Positions 36,294 through 46,571 are shown, counted from the first letter of the stretch. The stretch is DNA of 64,000 bases from Flammeovirgaceae bacterium 311 (GCA_000597885.1 CP004371.1:4170501-4234500); one strand, 5' to 3'. Program-made: numbers and translations. The notes: generated by a model from the sequence alone, not told the origin.

Positions 36294-37346
36294 CTATGCA
36301 GTAGTTTTTCTGGCAGTGTATGTAGTTTCGTAACGGTTGAGGGCCTGGTTTATTCCAATCATTATAATAATAAGATAGGCAACGCCTAATCCTATCAATG
36401 CTCCTATTAGCAATTGACTTCTTAGAGACAAACTTGCGGGCGCTCCGTAAGGTGTAAAGCCACTTACAATTTCTAAACCCCTGTTTAACTCAATCCTCTC
36501 GTTCGTTTTTAATAATTCTCTTGAGAAGAGCAGATCCTCACGATAAACATTTAAAGGGTCAGTAGCAGTTTCTGGTGTGCCAAATATAACATTGTTAGAG
36601 CCGGCTCTACCTGTTTCTGCCAGCCTACCATAAACATCTGCTTGTAGCGTTTTTAGTCGTTCCAGCCGCTCCTGTTCTCTGAGAAGCTTATCTCGCATTG
36701 CAATTAGATTTTCCTGCTGGATAGCTACTCTACGGCGTATATAGTCATTGTCTTTTAAAAATAGTATTATACCTTGCTCCAGGGCATCCAAAACTGAAAG
36801 GTCATAAACAGTTGTGATAATCTTGAAGCTTGTAAACTCTGCCATTAATCTTGTGCGAAGTTCCTCAATCTGTTCTTCTGTTATTTCTTCGTTGCTTCTT
36901 ATATATCTCAGTAAATTTTCAATCTCAACAGCATCACTTGTTGAAGTTACTGGTTCAACTCTTAAAGAACGAATAACAGCAGACTGTTCAGGAGTTATGT
37001 TAAGCTTTCTTGCCAGAACGACATTATTTCCTTCTCCCGCCAGCTGATCTAACTCTCTGATAGCGCTTTTCAACATTTCACTATTGTAATAGTTGGAGCT
37101 GAGTGTCAGGTCAGATGCGTAATATGTTTGGAAGGATCGATAGCCAAAGTAACCAATCCCTGCGCCAATCAGCATACATGTTATAATAAGCCAGGCAAAC
37201 TTTTTGGTAGCCTGGCGAATCTTTAAAATCGCTAAAATAAAGCTATTGCCAATTCGTCTGAAAGAACGGCCAATGGCAGCAAATACTTCCCTTATATCAA
37301 TCTCATCAGATGCGGCTCTGTTGGTGGTAGGCAATCTTTCTTCCAT
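36294..37346 (-). CDS. wzz: Wzz-like polysaccharide chain-length regulator
   Basis: This 350-residue protein has two membrane segments, near residues 53-70 (LIITCMLIGAGIGYFGY) and 310-332 (LLIGALIGLGVAYLIIIMIG). The periplasmic stretch between them is mostly helical and rich in Glu/Arg/Leu with coiled-coil character. This is the architecture of Wzz/chain-length co-polymerases, with a Pro/Gly-containing segment before the second helix. It lies on the minus strand between two plus-strand sugar sets, so it has its own promoter. No Wzc-type kinase domain is attached. Confidence 0.8.
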   Translation of the reverse strand: MEERLPTTNRAASDEIDIREVFAAIGRSFRRIGNSFILAILKIRQATKKFAWLIITCMLIGAGIGYFGYRSFQTYYASDLTLSSNYYNSEMLKSAIRELDQLAGEGNNVVLARKLNITPEQSAVIRSLRVEPVTSTSDAVEIENLLRYIRSNEEITEEQIEELRTRLMAEFTSFKIITTVYDLSVLDALEQGIILFLKDNDYIRRRVAIQQENLIAMRDKLLREQERLERLKTLQADVYGRLAETGRAGSNNVIFGTPETATDPLNVYREDLLFSRELLKTNERIELNRGLEIVSGFTPYGAPASLSLRSQLLIGALIGLGVAYLIIIMIGINQALNRYETTYTARKTTA

Positions 37347-37832
37347 GTATTATAAATTAGAACGCTAATTTACATTCTTTTAAGAATTTAAGAGAACCAT
37401 TGCTTGTTTTTACCATCACTGCTGAGGTAAGTATGTTTGTGGTTAAATGTATTTTTTACGCGGGTTAGTAACAAATATCTGTTTCCTAATGAAGGATACA
37501 TTTAATCGTTGCTTTAATTTCTGTGATATTGATTAAGCGCTTTCTGTGGTGAGACTTTCTGCTTTAGATTACTGTATGTTAACAGAGATCAGGCACTTAT
37601 GTCTCAATGGTTACAGGTTGGCTCCTGATATAGTAAATTTTTCATAGATGTTATGAGATGCTCCGGTTACACAGTGATCTCTTTAAAAGGAGCATGAGCA
37701 TTCAAAGCACTTTACTGTTCCTTCAAAGGAGGATATCTTCTGTTGGCAGTACCAATTTTACGGACCTCAAATTTGTAATATAACTGTTTTAATATTACGG
37801 ATATGCCCTGTCTTATAATGCATCTGTAGTAA

Positions 37833-37964
37833 ATGCCTTTCGCAAAACCAGCGTTGGCGGAATTAAAGTCAAGGTATTGGTTTAAAGAAGATAATTTTTG
37901 GCAGGCAAAAAGGGTTGTTTTTGAAAGCCAAATGGCAGCGGCAACATTGAATTATGAAATGTAA
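37833..37964 (+). CDS. Possible small ORF, 43 residues, unidentified
   Basis: ATG 37833 to TAA 37962-37964. A stop codon lies directly before the ATG. The peptide (starts MPFAKPALAELKSRYW) has protein-like composition with mixed charges and aromatics and no membrane segment. No clear Shine-Dalgarno is seen before the start. It may be a small gene or a remnant of a lost one, and I do not recognise it. Confidence 0.22.
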   Translation: MPFAKPALAELKSRYWFKEDNFWQAKRVVFESQMAAATLNYEM

Positions 37965-38037
37965 GTTTATGAGCAAAATAGTTTTCTTTTGTATGTATTA
38001 ATAATTGTATTAAAAAAAGATAACCGAATTGCTGTTG

Positions 38038-38045
38038 TATATTTG
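38038..38045 (+). promoter_or_regulatory. Predicted -7 element for the WbpE/WbpD/WbpB set
   Basis: TATATTTG matches TAnnTTTG exactly, 19 bases before the proposed ATG at 38064. No well-spaced -33 TTTG is seen. It would start transcription of the second sugar set. Confidence 0.42.
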
Positions 38046-38063
38046 TGGCTTAATTTCATGTTG

Positions 38064-39191
38064 ATGAGAAAAATACAAATGGTTGACCTGCAGGGTCAGT
38101 ATCAGCACATCAAGCCTGAAATAGATCAGGCTGTTATTCAGGCCATTGAAGAAAGTGCTTATATAAACGGACCAGCTGTCAGGCATTTTGCACAGGAGCT
38201 GGCCGAATATGCAGGGGTTAAATATGTTGTGCCTTGTGCTAACGGAACAGATGCCCTTCAAATTGCAATGATGGCTTTGGGACTACAGGCAGGCGATGAG
38301 GTGATAGTGCCTGCTTTCACGTATGTTGCAACAGCAGAAGTGATTGCTCTGCTGGGGCTGAAGCCTGTTTTTGTAGAGGTAAATCCAGATACATTTAACA
38401 TAGCAGTAAACCAGCTGGAGAGTAAATTATCAGCTAAAACCAAAGCCATTGTGCCTGTACACCTGTACGGACAGTGTGCGGGTATGGAAGAACTCATTGA
38501 ATTTGCTCAAAGGCATAAGCTTTATATCATAGAAGATACTGCTCAGGCTATAGGGGCAACTTACACCTTTACAAACGGCCAAACCAGGCAGGCAGGTACT
38601 ATGGGTAACATAGGAGCCACCTCTTTTTTCCCGAGCAAAAATTTAGGTTGTTTTGGTGATGGGGGAGCTATGTTTACAAACGACGAAAAGCTTGCTCAAA
38701 AACTGCAGATGATTGCTAACCATGGACAAAAGGTTAAATATTATCATGAAGTGGTAGGTGTAAACTCCAGGTTAGATACTTTGCAGGCCGCAGTACTACG
38801 TATAAAACTTCGCAGGCTGAACGGATATATTGAGAACAGACAAAAGGCAGCAGCCTATTATGATCAGGTCCTTTCCGGAATTGAACAACTAGTATTACCT
38901 AAGTATAACTCCTCATCCACCCATGTATACCACCAGTATACCACTAAAGTTAAAGGTGGAAAAAGAGATGCACTTAAGGAATATCTGGATGGTCATGATA
39001 TTCCGTCCATGATCTATTACCCTGTTCCTTTGCATTTGCAAAAGGCCTACCAGGAGTGGGGCTATCAGAAGGGAGATTTTCCTGTATCGGAAAATCTGTG
39101 CGAGGAGGTTCTTTCTCTACCCATGCATACCGAGCTTTCAGAAGATCAGCTTAACTATATTACTGATACTGTTAAATCATTCTTTGCCTGA
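38064..39191 (+). CDS. wbpE: DegT-family aminotransferase, WbpE-like
   Basis: The protein has 375 residues from ATG 38064 ([13 protein letters not shown]). Upstream in-frame starts would add a run unlike family members and overlap the promoter. The PLP lysine is Lys192 in [14 protein letters not shown], with [10 protein letters not shown] near residue 156. WbpE aminates the 3-keto sugar made by WbpB in UDP-2,3-diacetamido-uronic acid synthesis. It overlaps the next gene, a WbpD-like acetyltransferase, by eight bases, and a WbpB-like gene follows, so the three form one pathway module. Confidence 0.9.
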   Translation: MRKIQMVDLQGQYQHIKPEIDQAVIQAIEESAYINGPAVRHFAQELAEYAGVKYVVPCANGTDALQIAMMALGLQAGDEVIVPAFTYVATAEVIALLGLKPVFVEVNPDTFNIAVNQLESKLSAKTKAIVPVHLYGQCAGMEELIEFAQRHKLYIIEDTAQAIGATYTFTNGQTRQAGTMGNIGATSFFPSKNLGCFGDGGAMFTNDEKLAQKLQMIANHGQKVKYYHEVVGVNSRLDTLQAAVLRIKLRRLNGYIENRQKAAAYYDQVLSGIEQLVLPKYNSSSTHVYHQYTTKVKGGKRDALKEYLDGHDIPSMIYYPVPLHLQKAYQEWGYQKGDFPVSENLCEEVLSLPMHTELSEDQLNYITDTVKSFFA

Positions 39192-39777
39192 CATGCAGCA
39201 AGCAGAAAATAAATTCTATAGCCATGAAACAGCCATCATTGACGAGGGCTGCGAAATAGGAGAAGGCACCAAAATATGGCACTTCTCTCACATAATGCCT
39301 GATTGTAAGATAGGCAACAACTGTAACATTGGTCAGAACGTGGTAATCTCACCAGATGTAGTGCTGGGCAATAATGTAAAAGTGCAGAATAATGTATCTC
39401 TTTATACGGGAGTAATTTGTGAAGACGATGTGTTTTTAGGGCCTTCTATGGTGTTTACAAATATAACTAATCCAAGGAGTGCCATTAATCGCCGTGGGCA
39501 GTATGCCAGAACCATTGTAAAAAAAGGTGCATCAGTAGGAGCCAATGCTACGATTGTTTGTGGGCATGATATTGGAGAATACGCCTTTATTGGTGCCGGA
39601 GCGGTGGTAACTAAAACTGTTCCTGCCTATGCACTTGTGGTAGGCAATCCTGCGCGGCAAACTGGCTGGATGAGTGAATGGGGCCACAAATTAGAGTTTG
39701 ATGCCGAGGGACTGGCTACCTGCCCGGAGAGTGGCGAACGCTATCAGCTTAAAAACAAAGAAGTAACAAAGTTATAA
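39184..39777 (+). CDS. wbpD: UDP-sugar N-acetyltransferase, WbpD/WlbB-like
   Basis: This 197-residue left-handed beta-helix protein has hexapeptide repeats such as [30 protein letters not shown] and [13 protein letters not shown]. The segment [17 protein letters not shown] and the end [28 protein letters not shown] (key residues at GNPA) match WbpD/WlbB, which acetylates the 3-amino group of UDP-GlcNAc3NA. It sits between the aminotransferase and the oxidase genes of the same pathway. The match to WbpD is close. Confidence 0.9.
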   Translation: MPDMQQAENKFYSHETAIIDEGCEIGEGTKIWHFSHIMPDCKIGNNCNIGQNVVISPDVVLGNNVKVQNNVSLYTGVICEDDVFLGPSMVFTNITNPRSAINRRGQYARTIVKKGASVGANATIVCGHDIGEYAFIGAGAVVTKTVPAYALVVGNPARQTGWMSEWGHKLEFDAEGLATCPESGERYQLKNKEVTKL

Positions 39778-40773
<996 letters not shown>

Positions 40774-40834
40774 ACTCATAGAAGTTGTCTGCTCTGATAA
40801 AATGAATAAGTAAGCATTTAAACTTAAAGTTAAG

Positions 40835-41242
40835 TTGAAGCCTCATATCATACAATTTCCCAAGATACTCGACCCCAGAGGTAACCTTACTTTCTTACAG
40901 AACCCACAGCACATTCCGTTTGAAATTCAAAGGGTGTTCTGGACCTATGATGTGCCAGGTGGTGAAAGGCGGGGCGGGCATGCTTATAAAGAGCAGGAAG
41001 AAATAATCATTGCACTAAGTGGTAGCTTTGATGTGGTGATAACGCTGGATAACGGGCAGGTAGAGAAGTTTTCCTTAAACAGAAGCTACTATGGCCTTTA
41101 TATTCCTGCGCTTACATGGCGTCATATGGAGAATTTCTCTACTAACTCATTAGGGCTCCATATCTCCAGCAGAGAATATATAGAGGGAGATTATATCCGT
41201 GATTTTGAAGAATACATAGTAAGAAATCAAAGTCGGGGTTAA
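40835..41242 (+). CDS. WxcM/FdtA-like cupin, first of three, HxY variant
   Basis: This 135-residue cupin with a TTG start belongs to the family of dTDP-4-keto-6-deoxyglucose 3,4-ketoisomerases. It has the ILDPRGNLTF start and YDVPGGERRGGH. The following position reads HAYKE: His49 is present but the second His of the usual HxHK motif is Tyr51. LNRSYYGLYIPALTWRHMENFS and YIRDFEEYI near the end are characteristic. It may be less active or have another reaction. Two paralogues follow within 1.2 kb. Confidence 0.82.
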   Translation: MKPHIIQFPKILDPRGNLTFLQNPQHIPFEIQRVFWTYDVPGGERRGGHAYKEQEEIIIALSGSFDVVITLDNGQVEKFSLNRSYYGLYIPALTWRHMENFSTNSLGLHISSREYIEGDYIRDFEEYIVRNQSRG

Positions 41243-41407
41243 GATTGATTATTATAAAATGTCAGGCAGTAAAATGTTCTTTCTCGCAATAAATATTACT
41301 ATCATCTGCATGAAAGGAAACTTAAAGCTGGACAATTACTAGTGCAAGATGATAACTGACTTCTGGTACAGCTGTATCAAACCCAGAGCTTCTTTAAAAT
41401 TAAAAAG

Positions 41408-41824
41408 ATGATTAAAGATAATCCTACAGTTTATGATTGCAGCATTATTCAGCTGCCACAGATTAAAAACAGGGCTGGAAATATTACTCCAATCACCTCT
41501 AATGTAGAATTGCCCTTTAATATTAAAAGAGTATTTTATTTATATGATATACCTGGTGGAGAGTCTAGAGGGGCGCATGCCCATAAGGAATGCCACCAGT
41601 TTCTAATTGCAGCCAGCGGCAGTTATGAGGTATTGTTAGATGATGGTAGAACTCAGCGTTTAGTGCAATTAAACAGACCATACTATGGTTTACATATACC
41701 TCCGAGAATCTGGGCATCAGAGATAAATTTTTCATCAGGCTCAATATGTTTGGTCATGACCTCACATCAGTATGATGAAAGCGATTATATCAGGAGTTAT
41801 CAGGAGTTTCAAAAGCTATTATAA
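41408..41824 (+). CDS. fdtA: WxcM/FdtA-like sugar 3,4-ketoisomerase, second of three
   Basis: This 138-residue cupin of the WxcM/FdtA family has YDIPGGESRGAHAHKECHQ with both histidines of the HxHK motif (His57, His59). ASGSYEVLLDDGR and LNRPYYGLHIPPRIWA follow. FdtA converts dTDP-4-keto-6-deoxyglucose to the 3-keto isomer for amination by an FdtB-type enzyme, and such an aminotransferase is encoded at 45.3 kb. The gene sits alone with gaps of about 165 and 153 bases on each side. Confidence 0.85.
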   Translation: MIKDNPTVYDCSIIQLPQIKNRAGNITPITSNVELPFNIKRVFYLYDIPGGESRGAHAHKECHQFLIAASGSYEVLLDDGRTQRLVQLNRPYYGLHIPPRIWASEINFSSGSICLVMTSHQYDESDYIRSYQEFQKLL

Positions 41825-41947
41825 TAACGAAAGTTAATTGCCGGTCTGCGCTCATTAAACAGATATTATTAGAATTCTTAACGCGCTTGCTTTCTATGGG
41901 CTTATTATATGTTTCTGGCAGGGCAAATATTGAATTGATTGTGTTCA

Positions 41948-41955
41948 TAATTTTG
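41948..41955 (+). promoter_or_regulatory. Predicted -7 element for the third cupin gene
   Basis: TAATTTTG matches TAnnTTTG exactly, 23 bases before ATG 41978. A TTG lies 15 bases upstream (41930-41932), a little close for a -33 element. Confidence 0.38.
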
Positions 41956-41977
41956 GGATTCATAGAAGCTGACAAGC

Positions 41978-42391
41978 ATGAGAGGGACAACTGTTTTTGA
42001 TTGTACAAAATTACAGTTGCCGCGCCTTTATAATCCTGCCGGAAATATTACAGCTGTTAATAATAAACAAGAAATACCCTTCGTAGTAAAACGAGTTTAT
42101 TATTTATATGATGTTCCCGGCGGAGAAACGAGAGGAGGACATGGGCACAAGAAACTTGAACAGTTAATTATAGCAGCGAGTGGAAGCTTTGATATTATTA
42201 TGGATGATGGCCAAGTAAAGCGCACCTTCCATTTATCAAAGCCTTACATGGGATTGTACATGCCTGCGGGCTTGTGGAGAGAGCTGGAGAATTTCTCATC
42301 GGGATCTATATGCTTAGTGCTGGCATCTCACCCCTATGATGAAGAAGATTATATCAGAGATTACCAAAAATTTATAAAATATAAATCATAA
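41978..42391 (+). CDS. WxcM/FdtA-like sugar 3,4-ketoisomerase, third of three
   Basis: This 137-residue cupin is closest by eye to the second copy: ITAVNNKQEIPFVVKRVYYLYDVPGG, then ETRGGHGHKKLEQ with both histidines (His55, His57). SGSFDIIMDDGQ and LSKPYMGLYMPAGLWRELENFS follow. The Ala of HAHK is Gly. The next gene starts three bases after its stop, so it belongs with the ATP-grasp/SDR/HAD group. Its partner sugar may therefore differ from that of the second copy. Confidence 0.85.
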   Translation: MRGTTVFDCTKLQLPRLYNPAGNITAVNNKQEIPFVVKRVYYLYDVPGGETRGGHGHKKLEQLIIAASGSFDIIMDDGQVKRTFHLSKPYMGLYMPAGLWRELENFSSGSICLVLASHPYDEEDYIRDYQKFIKYKS

Positions 42392-42394
42392 AAG

Positions 42395-43462
42395 GTGAAA
42401 AAGATTCTAATTGCCGGTTGTGGTGGTGCTCCCTCAGAGGGAGTTGTTAACTCTTTGCTTCTGTGTGAAAAAGGTGAAGAAGTGATAGGTATGGGAAGTG
42501 AACCAACCGATTTAGTTCTATCAGCAGCTAAGCGTAAATATATTACTCCATATGCAGATGCATCTAATTATGAGGAGGAGTTGTTGAAGATCCTAAATCA
42601 TGAAAAACCTGATTTAGTACACTTTCAAAATGACCTGGAGATTTTTGAAGCTTCTAAAATCAGAGATAAGATATTAGCAACCGGTGCAAACATATTTATG
42701 CCGCGGCACGAAGTGATTGATATTTGTGTGAACAAGTATAAATCTTATTTGAGATGGGTAGAAGCTGGCGTTAAAGTCTCGAGGAATATTTTAATAAATA
42801 ATGAAGAGGATTTGAAGCAATCATTTTCTTCATTGGCTGATAGTAAGGGGAAGATTTGGCTGCGTGCTTCTTCGATCGGGGGAGGTGGAAAAGGTGCGCT
42901 GCCAACAAATGATTACGAATTTGCCAAACGCTGGATTGACAGATTTAACGGATGGGGTGATTTTGTTGCCGCAGAAATGCTTATGCCTGAAACTGTAACA
43001 TGGCTTTCAATTTGGTATGAAGGTGAGCTTATAGTGGCACAGACAAGAATTAGAAAAGGATGGACACATGGTAACAGAACATTGTCTGGTGTTACAGGAG
43101 TAACGAAAGTTGGCCAAACTTTTTCTGATACCAGAGTTGATGAAATTGCCTTGGATTCAATCAGGGCAATTGATGATAAGCCTCATGGCATTTATGGGGT
43201 AGATATGGCTTATGATAAGGAGGGAATTCCTAACCCAACTGAGATCAATATTTCACGCTTCTTCACCACAGTCTTGTTTTTTACAGAAGCTGGGTTGAAT
43301 ATGCCAAAAATCTTTAAAGATATTGCACTATATAAAGAATTCCCCGTTCTTAAAAAGAAAATAAACCCTTTGCCAAATGGACTTTTATGGTTACGGGGTA
43401 TGGATACAAAGCCTAAACTGATGACTGAAAATGAACTGATGCAACAATTGATTAAAGTATGA
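42395..43462 (+). CDS. ATP-grasp (carbamoyl-phosphate-synthase-like) protein
   Basis: This 355-residue protein with a GTG start has an N-terminal nucleotide-binding-like fold (ILIAGCGGAPSEGVVNSLL). An ATP-grasp domain follows (about residues 110-320), with SSIGGGGKGALP as the glycine-rich loop and PTEINISRFF near the metal-binding Glu/Asn site. ATP-grasp enzymes join an acyl-phosphate to an amine, thiol or similar group. It resembles CarB-like proteins found in polysaccharide clusters, but its substrate is unknown. The stop overlaps the next gene by four bases, so it is coupled to an SDR and a HAD protein. Confidence 0.85.
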   Translation: MKKILIAGCGGAPSEGVVNSLLLCEKGEEVIGMGSEPTDLVLSAAKRKYITPYADASNYEEELLKILNHEKPDLVHFQNDLEIFEASKIRDKILATGANIFMPRHEVIDICVNKYKSYLRWVEAGVKVSRNILINNEEDLKQSFSSLADSKGKIWLRASSIGGGGKGALPTNDYEFAKRWIDRFNGWGDFVAAEMLMPETVTWLSIWYEGELIVAQTRIRKGWTHGNRTLSGVTGVTKVGQTFSDTRVDEIALDSIRAIDDKPHGIYGVDMAYDKEGIPNPTEINISRFFTTVLFFTEAGLNMPKIFKDIALYKEFPVLKKKINPLPNGLLWLRGMDTKPKLMTENELMQQLIKV

Positions 43463-44358
43463 TTCTTGTAACAGGAGCAAGCGGTTTTATTGGAAGGCAT
43501 TTAATGAACAAGTTAGTTAGCCTCTATGGTAAAGAGCATGTTGTTGCATTAACTTCTAGCCCTATTGATGATTGTGTTAATTTATTGCACAACGGTTATG
43601 ATTTTGATGATGACTTCTTTGTCAGGAACGGATTGGCTAATATTCATTCAGTTATTCATGCAGGTGCATTTACTCCAAAATCTGGTGCAGAAGCAAACGA
43701 TATACAAAGGAGCAATTCCAACATACTTAATACCACCCGCTTAATTACCTCAGAATTACCCAATGTTAAAACCCTGATTTTCTTAAGCACGCTAGATGTT
43801 TATGGAGATGCCTCCCCAATAACAGAAGATTCTTTGGTTGAACCTGCTTCTTTATATGGTCATGCTAAACTCTATTGCGAGGCTTTAGTTTCGGCATGGG
43901 CATCTAAAAAAGATGTTAAGCATCAGATACTTCGGATCGGACATGTGTACGGACCAGGTGAAGAGAAATATCAAAAGATTATTCCGGTAACAATGAGACG
44001 CTTACTCGCCGGCGAACCTTTACGGATTTATGGAGAGGGCAATGAAATCAGATCTTTCATTTATATCTCTGATGTGATGAATGCCATACTTGCCTCTTTA
44101 GAACTAGAAAAGTATGAAGGCCCCATTAATGTTGTAGGAGAAGAGCAGATTACCATCAAAGACTTAATAAGCAGGTTGATAGGTATTTCCAAGGTAGATT
44201 CTATACTGGAACATGTACCAGCTTTAACAAAATCAAGAGACTTGATTTTTGATAATCAGAAAATGAAGCAGCTGCTGATATCACCTAAAGTGGCACTAGA
44301 TGAAGGATTGGAAAGGGAGTGGGAGTATATGGAAAAAAATTATGAAGCTATTCTTTGA
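43459..44358 (+). CDS. NAD-dependent nucleotide-sugar epimerase/dehydratase (extended SDR)
   Basis: This 299-residue extended SDR has the NAD motif VTGASGFIGRHL (residues 4-15). The catalytic Tyr and Lys appear in YGHAKLYCE, with Ser/Thr in FLSTLDVYGD. RIGHVYGPGEEK and GNEIRSFIYISDV match nucleotide-sugar epimerases. Product unknown. It starts inside the ATP-grasp gene (ATGA overlap) and its 3' end overlaps the HAD gene by 17 bases, so all three should be made together. Confidence 0.88.
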   Translation: MILVTGASGFIGRHLMNKLVSLYGKEHVVALTSSPIDDCVNLLHNGYDFDDDFFVRNGLANIHSVIHAGAFTPKSGAEANDIQRSNSNILNTTRLITSELPNVKTLIFLSTLDVYGDASPITEDSLVEPASLYGHAKLYCEALVSAWASKKDVKHQILRIGHVYGPGEEKYQKIIPVTMRRLLAGEPLRIYGEGNEIRSFIYISDVMNAILASLELEKYEGPINVVGEEQITIKDLISRLIGISKVDSILEHVPALTKSRDLIFDNQKMKQLLISPKVALDEGLEREWEYMEKNYEAIL

Positions 44359-44956
44359 CCTTGACGGCACTCTTATTGATTCTCGATTAAGGCTTTTCAA
44401 TCTTTTTCAGGAATTGGTTCCACCTTCTGAAATGAGCTTTGATGAATACTGGCAGCTTAAAAGAAATAAGGTAAATCATGAAACCATTCTTAAGCAGCAG
44501 TTTAACTACCAAAGTGGAGAAATAGATGTATTCAATGTCAGGTGGATGGAGCTTATTGAAGAAAATAATTGGCTGAAACTAGACATGCCTTTTGAGGGAG
44601 TAAAAGAACACCTGGCTTCGCTAAAGGATAGGGGGCATCATCTATATTTAGTTACTGCTCGTCAGTTTAAAGACAGGGCTATTAATCAGATTAGTAATTT
44701 CGGCTGGTTTGATTTATTTGATGATTATCTGGTAACTGAACAAAAATATGATAAGGCAGATCTTATCAGACCATTCTTACAGCCAAAAGAAATCAGCTGG
44801 ATGGTAGGAGATACCGGCAAAGATATTCAAACCGGCAAGTTGCTCAATATGAAAACCGTTGCAGTACTGACTGGATTTTTATCCAGACAATCGCTTATAA
44901 ACTATGCGCCTGATCAGATAGTATCGAGTCTTGTTGAATTTGATCCTGAAAGATAA
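44342..44956 (+). CDS. HAD-family hydrolase
   Basis: The protein has 204 residues from ATG 44342 (MKLFFDLDGTLIDS). A longer in-frame start at 44300 would lie well inside the SDR gene. The HAD motifs are present: I, FFDLDGTLIDS (nucleophile Asp6, acid Asp8); II, VTAR; III/IV, a Lys in YDKAD and VGDTGKDIQTGKL. The cap domain is helical (C1 type). HAD enzymes in sugar clusters often dephosphorylate sugar phosphates. It is last in the ATP-grasp/SDR/HAD trio. Confidence 0.85.
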   Translation: MKLFFDLDGTLIDSRLRLFNLFQELVPPSEMSFDEYWQLKRNKVNHETILKQQFNYQSGEIDVFNVRWMELIEENNWLKLDMPFEGVKEHLASLKDRGHHLYLVTARQFKDRAINQISNFGWFDLFDDYLVTEQKYDKADLIRPFLQPKEISWMVGDTGKDIQTGKLLNMKTVAVLTGFLSRQSLINYAPDQIVSSLVEFDPER

Positions 44957-45280
44957 ATGTTGGATGTGAAAAAATTAAGCTGCATGCATCGTTCAGAGGA
45001 CTACCCATAATAGGTGATGATATGCCACTTCAGGAATATACTTTGTAATAATCTCTCCCGGCCAGATAAAATTTAAGATTACAATTTCTCCGGCTTAAGT
45101 AACATACATAGGAGCTCTTATTATAATTCAGAAACCTCTAAACTCATATTGTAGTTACTGTAAAAATTTAAGAAGAAACGTTTAAAAGTGAAGGGCTTAC
45201 AGTAATGTAAGGATCTGCGGACTGTGTCTTTATAATCTTCTTTTAACAGTATAGGGCCTTACAAAATACATATAACTTAT
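44957..45280 (+). other. Intergenic region before the FdtB-like gene
   Basis: Some 324 AT-rich bases with no called gene. A 32-codon open stretch without a start codon (44950-45048, ending DDMPLQEYTL) follows the HAD stop and may be a remnant or chance. No terminator-like hairpin or perfect -7 element was found. Confidence 0.45.
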
Positions 45281-46384
45281 ATGATCAAGTTTTTAGATCT
45301 TCAGAAGATCACCCAAAAAAATAGTGAAGAAATCAAAGAGGCAGTTAATAGGGTAATTGACTCGGGATGGTATCTGTTAGGAAATGAAGTAAAGGAGTTT
45401 GAAACGAACTTTTCTTCTTTCTGTAGTGTGAAGCATACCATAGGTGTAGCAAATGGATTAGATGCTCTTAGGCTGATTTTACGTGCTTACATTGAACAAG
45501 GGGTAATGCAGGAGGGTGATGAGGTAATAGTACCGGCTAATACATATATAGCCTCCCTGCTGGCAATTTCCGAGAATAGATTGGTGCCTGTATTGGTAGA
45601 GCCTGACTTAAGTACATATAATATAGATCCTGATAAAATTGAAGCAGCAATTTCTTCAAAAACAAAGGCTGTGATGATTGTTCATCTATACGGACAATGT
45701 GCTTATAATGAAAAAATTCAGACAGTTTGTGATAAGTATCAGTTAAAAATTATTGAAGATAATGCTCAGGCACAAGGTGCCCTTTATAAGGGAAACCCAA
45801 CGGGCTCTTTAGGAGATGCAGCAGGCACCAGCTTTTACCCTGGTAAGAATCTTGGCGCATTAGGAGATGCTGGTGCTGTTACAACAAATAATTCATCTTT
45901 GGCTGATGTAGTTAGAACATTAGCTAATTATGGTTCTAAAACCAAGTACGTAAATGAATATCTGGGCCTCAATAGCCGATTGGATGAACTACAGTCGGCT
46001 GTGCTCAGTGTAAAGCTTAAATACTTGCTAACCGATACCCTAAGAAGGAGAACCATCGCCCAGGAATATAGAAGATCAATTAATAATCCCGAGGTTATCT
46101 TACCATTTGTACCCCACGAAGAGGGGCATGTATGGCACTTATTTGTAGTAAGAACTGAAAAAAGAGATGAACTGCAGGAATTCCTATCACAGAAAGGCAT
46201 TCAAACTTTGATCCATTATCCTATACCGCCTCATAAGCAAAAAGCTTATGCTGATCTCAACAATTTGTCTTTTCCAGTAACAGAAAAGATTCATAAGGAG
46301 GTATTAAGCTTGCCAATCAGCCCGGTAATGGAAGATAATGAAGTGGAAAGAGTGATAGAAGCAGTAAATGGCTTTCGGAAATAA
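45281..46384 (+). CDS. fdtB: DegT-family dTDP-sugar aminotransferase, FdtB/QdtB-like
   Basis: This 367-residue PLP enzyme has its Schiff-base Lys189 in [24 protein letters not shown] near residue 158, and [10 protein letters not shown]. Its start [11 protein letters not shown] and [14 protein letters not shown] are like FdtB/QdtB, which aminate C3 of the dTDP-3-keto-6-deoxyhexose made by FdtA-type cupins. It should thus be the partner of one or more cupins at 40.8-42.4 kb. An FdtC-type acetyltransferase would complete the set, and the acyltransferase at 34.5 kb is one candidate. Confidence 0.88.
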   Translation: MIKFLDLQKITQKNSEEIKEAVNRVIDSGWYLLGNEVKEFETNFSSFCSVKHTIGVANGLDALRLILRAYIEQGVMQEGDEVIVPANTYIASLLAISENRLVPVLVEPDLSTYNIDPDKIEAAISSKTKAVMIVHLYGQCAYNEKIQTVCDKYQLKIIEDNAQAQGALYKGNPTGSLGDAAGTSFYPGKNLGALGDAGAVTTNNSSLADVVRTLANYGSKTKYVNEYLGLNSRLDELQSAVLSVKLKYLLTDTLRRRTIAQEYRRSINNPEVILPFVPHEEGHVWHLFVVRTEKRDELQEFLSQKGIQTLIHYPIPPHKQKAYADLNNLSFPVTEKIHKEVLSLPISPVMEDNEVERVIEAVNGFRK

Positions 46385-46571
46385 AAATGTGTTCAGACTA
46401 ATAAATACTTAGCATAGCTGAAATGTATCAAAATTAGTCTGATAGATTGATTGTGGAGTTGATTCCCGGTATAAAAGTAAACATGTAAATATGATAGCGG
46501 CTGTACAATTACATGGTCACCGATACAACTAATCATCTTACTTAAAGATAATTCAAATTTTCAATTACAGA

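Larger units (their letters stand above)
37347..38063 (+). other. Long intergenic region between wzz and the WbpE-like gene
   Basis: About 640 to 717 bases without an annotated gene on either strand. It is AT-rich and shows no tRNA cloverleaf or clear hairpin plus T-run. It contains a 43-codon ORF at 37833-37964 and a promoter -7 element at 38038. The minus-strand promoter of wzz must lie at the left end, but no consensus element was found there. Confidence 0.6.

Noticed and set aside
37347-38063. tRNA or small RNA in the long gap beside wzz
   Set aside because: No cloverleaf, no CCA-like end, and no GC-rich hairpin with a T-run was found by eye.
44950-45048. 32-codon open stretch after the HAD gene that looks partly protein-like (RGLPIIGDDMPLQEYTL)
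   Set aside because: It lacks a start codon and follows a stop in the same frame, and I see no match to neighbouring proteins. A gene remnant is possible but not supported.
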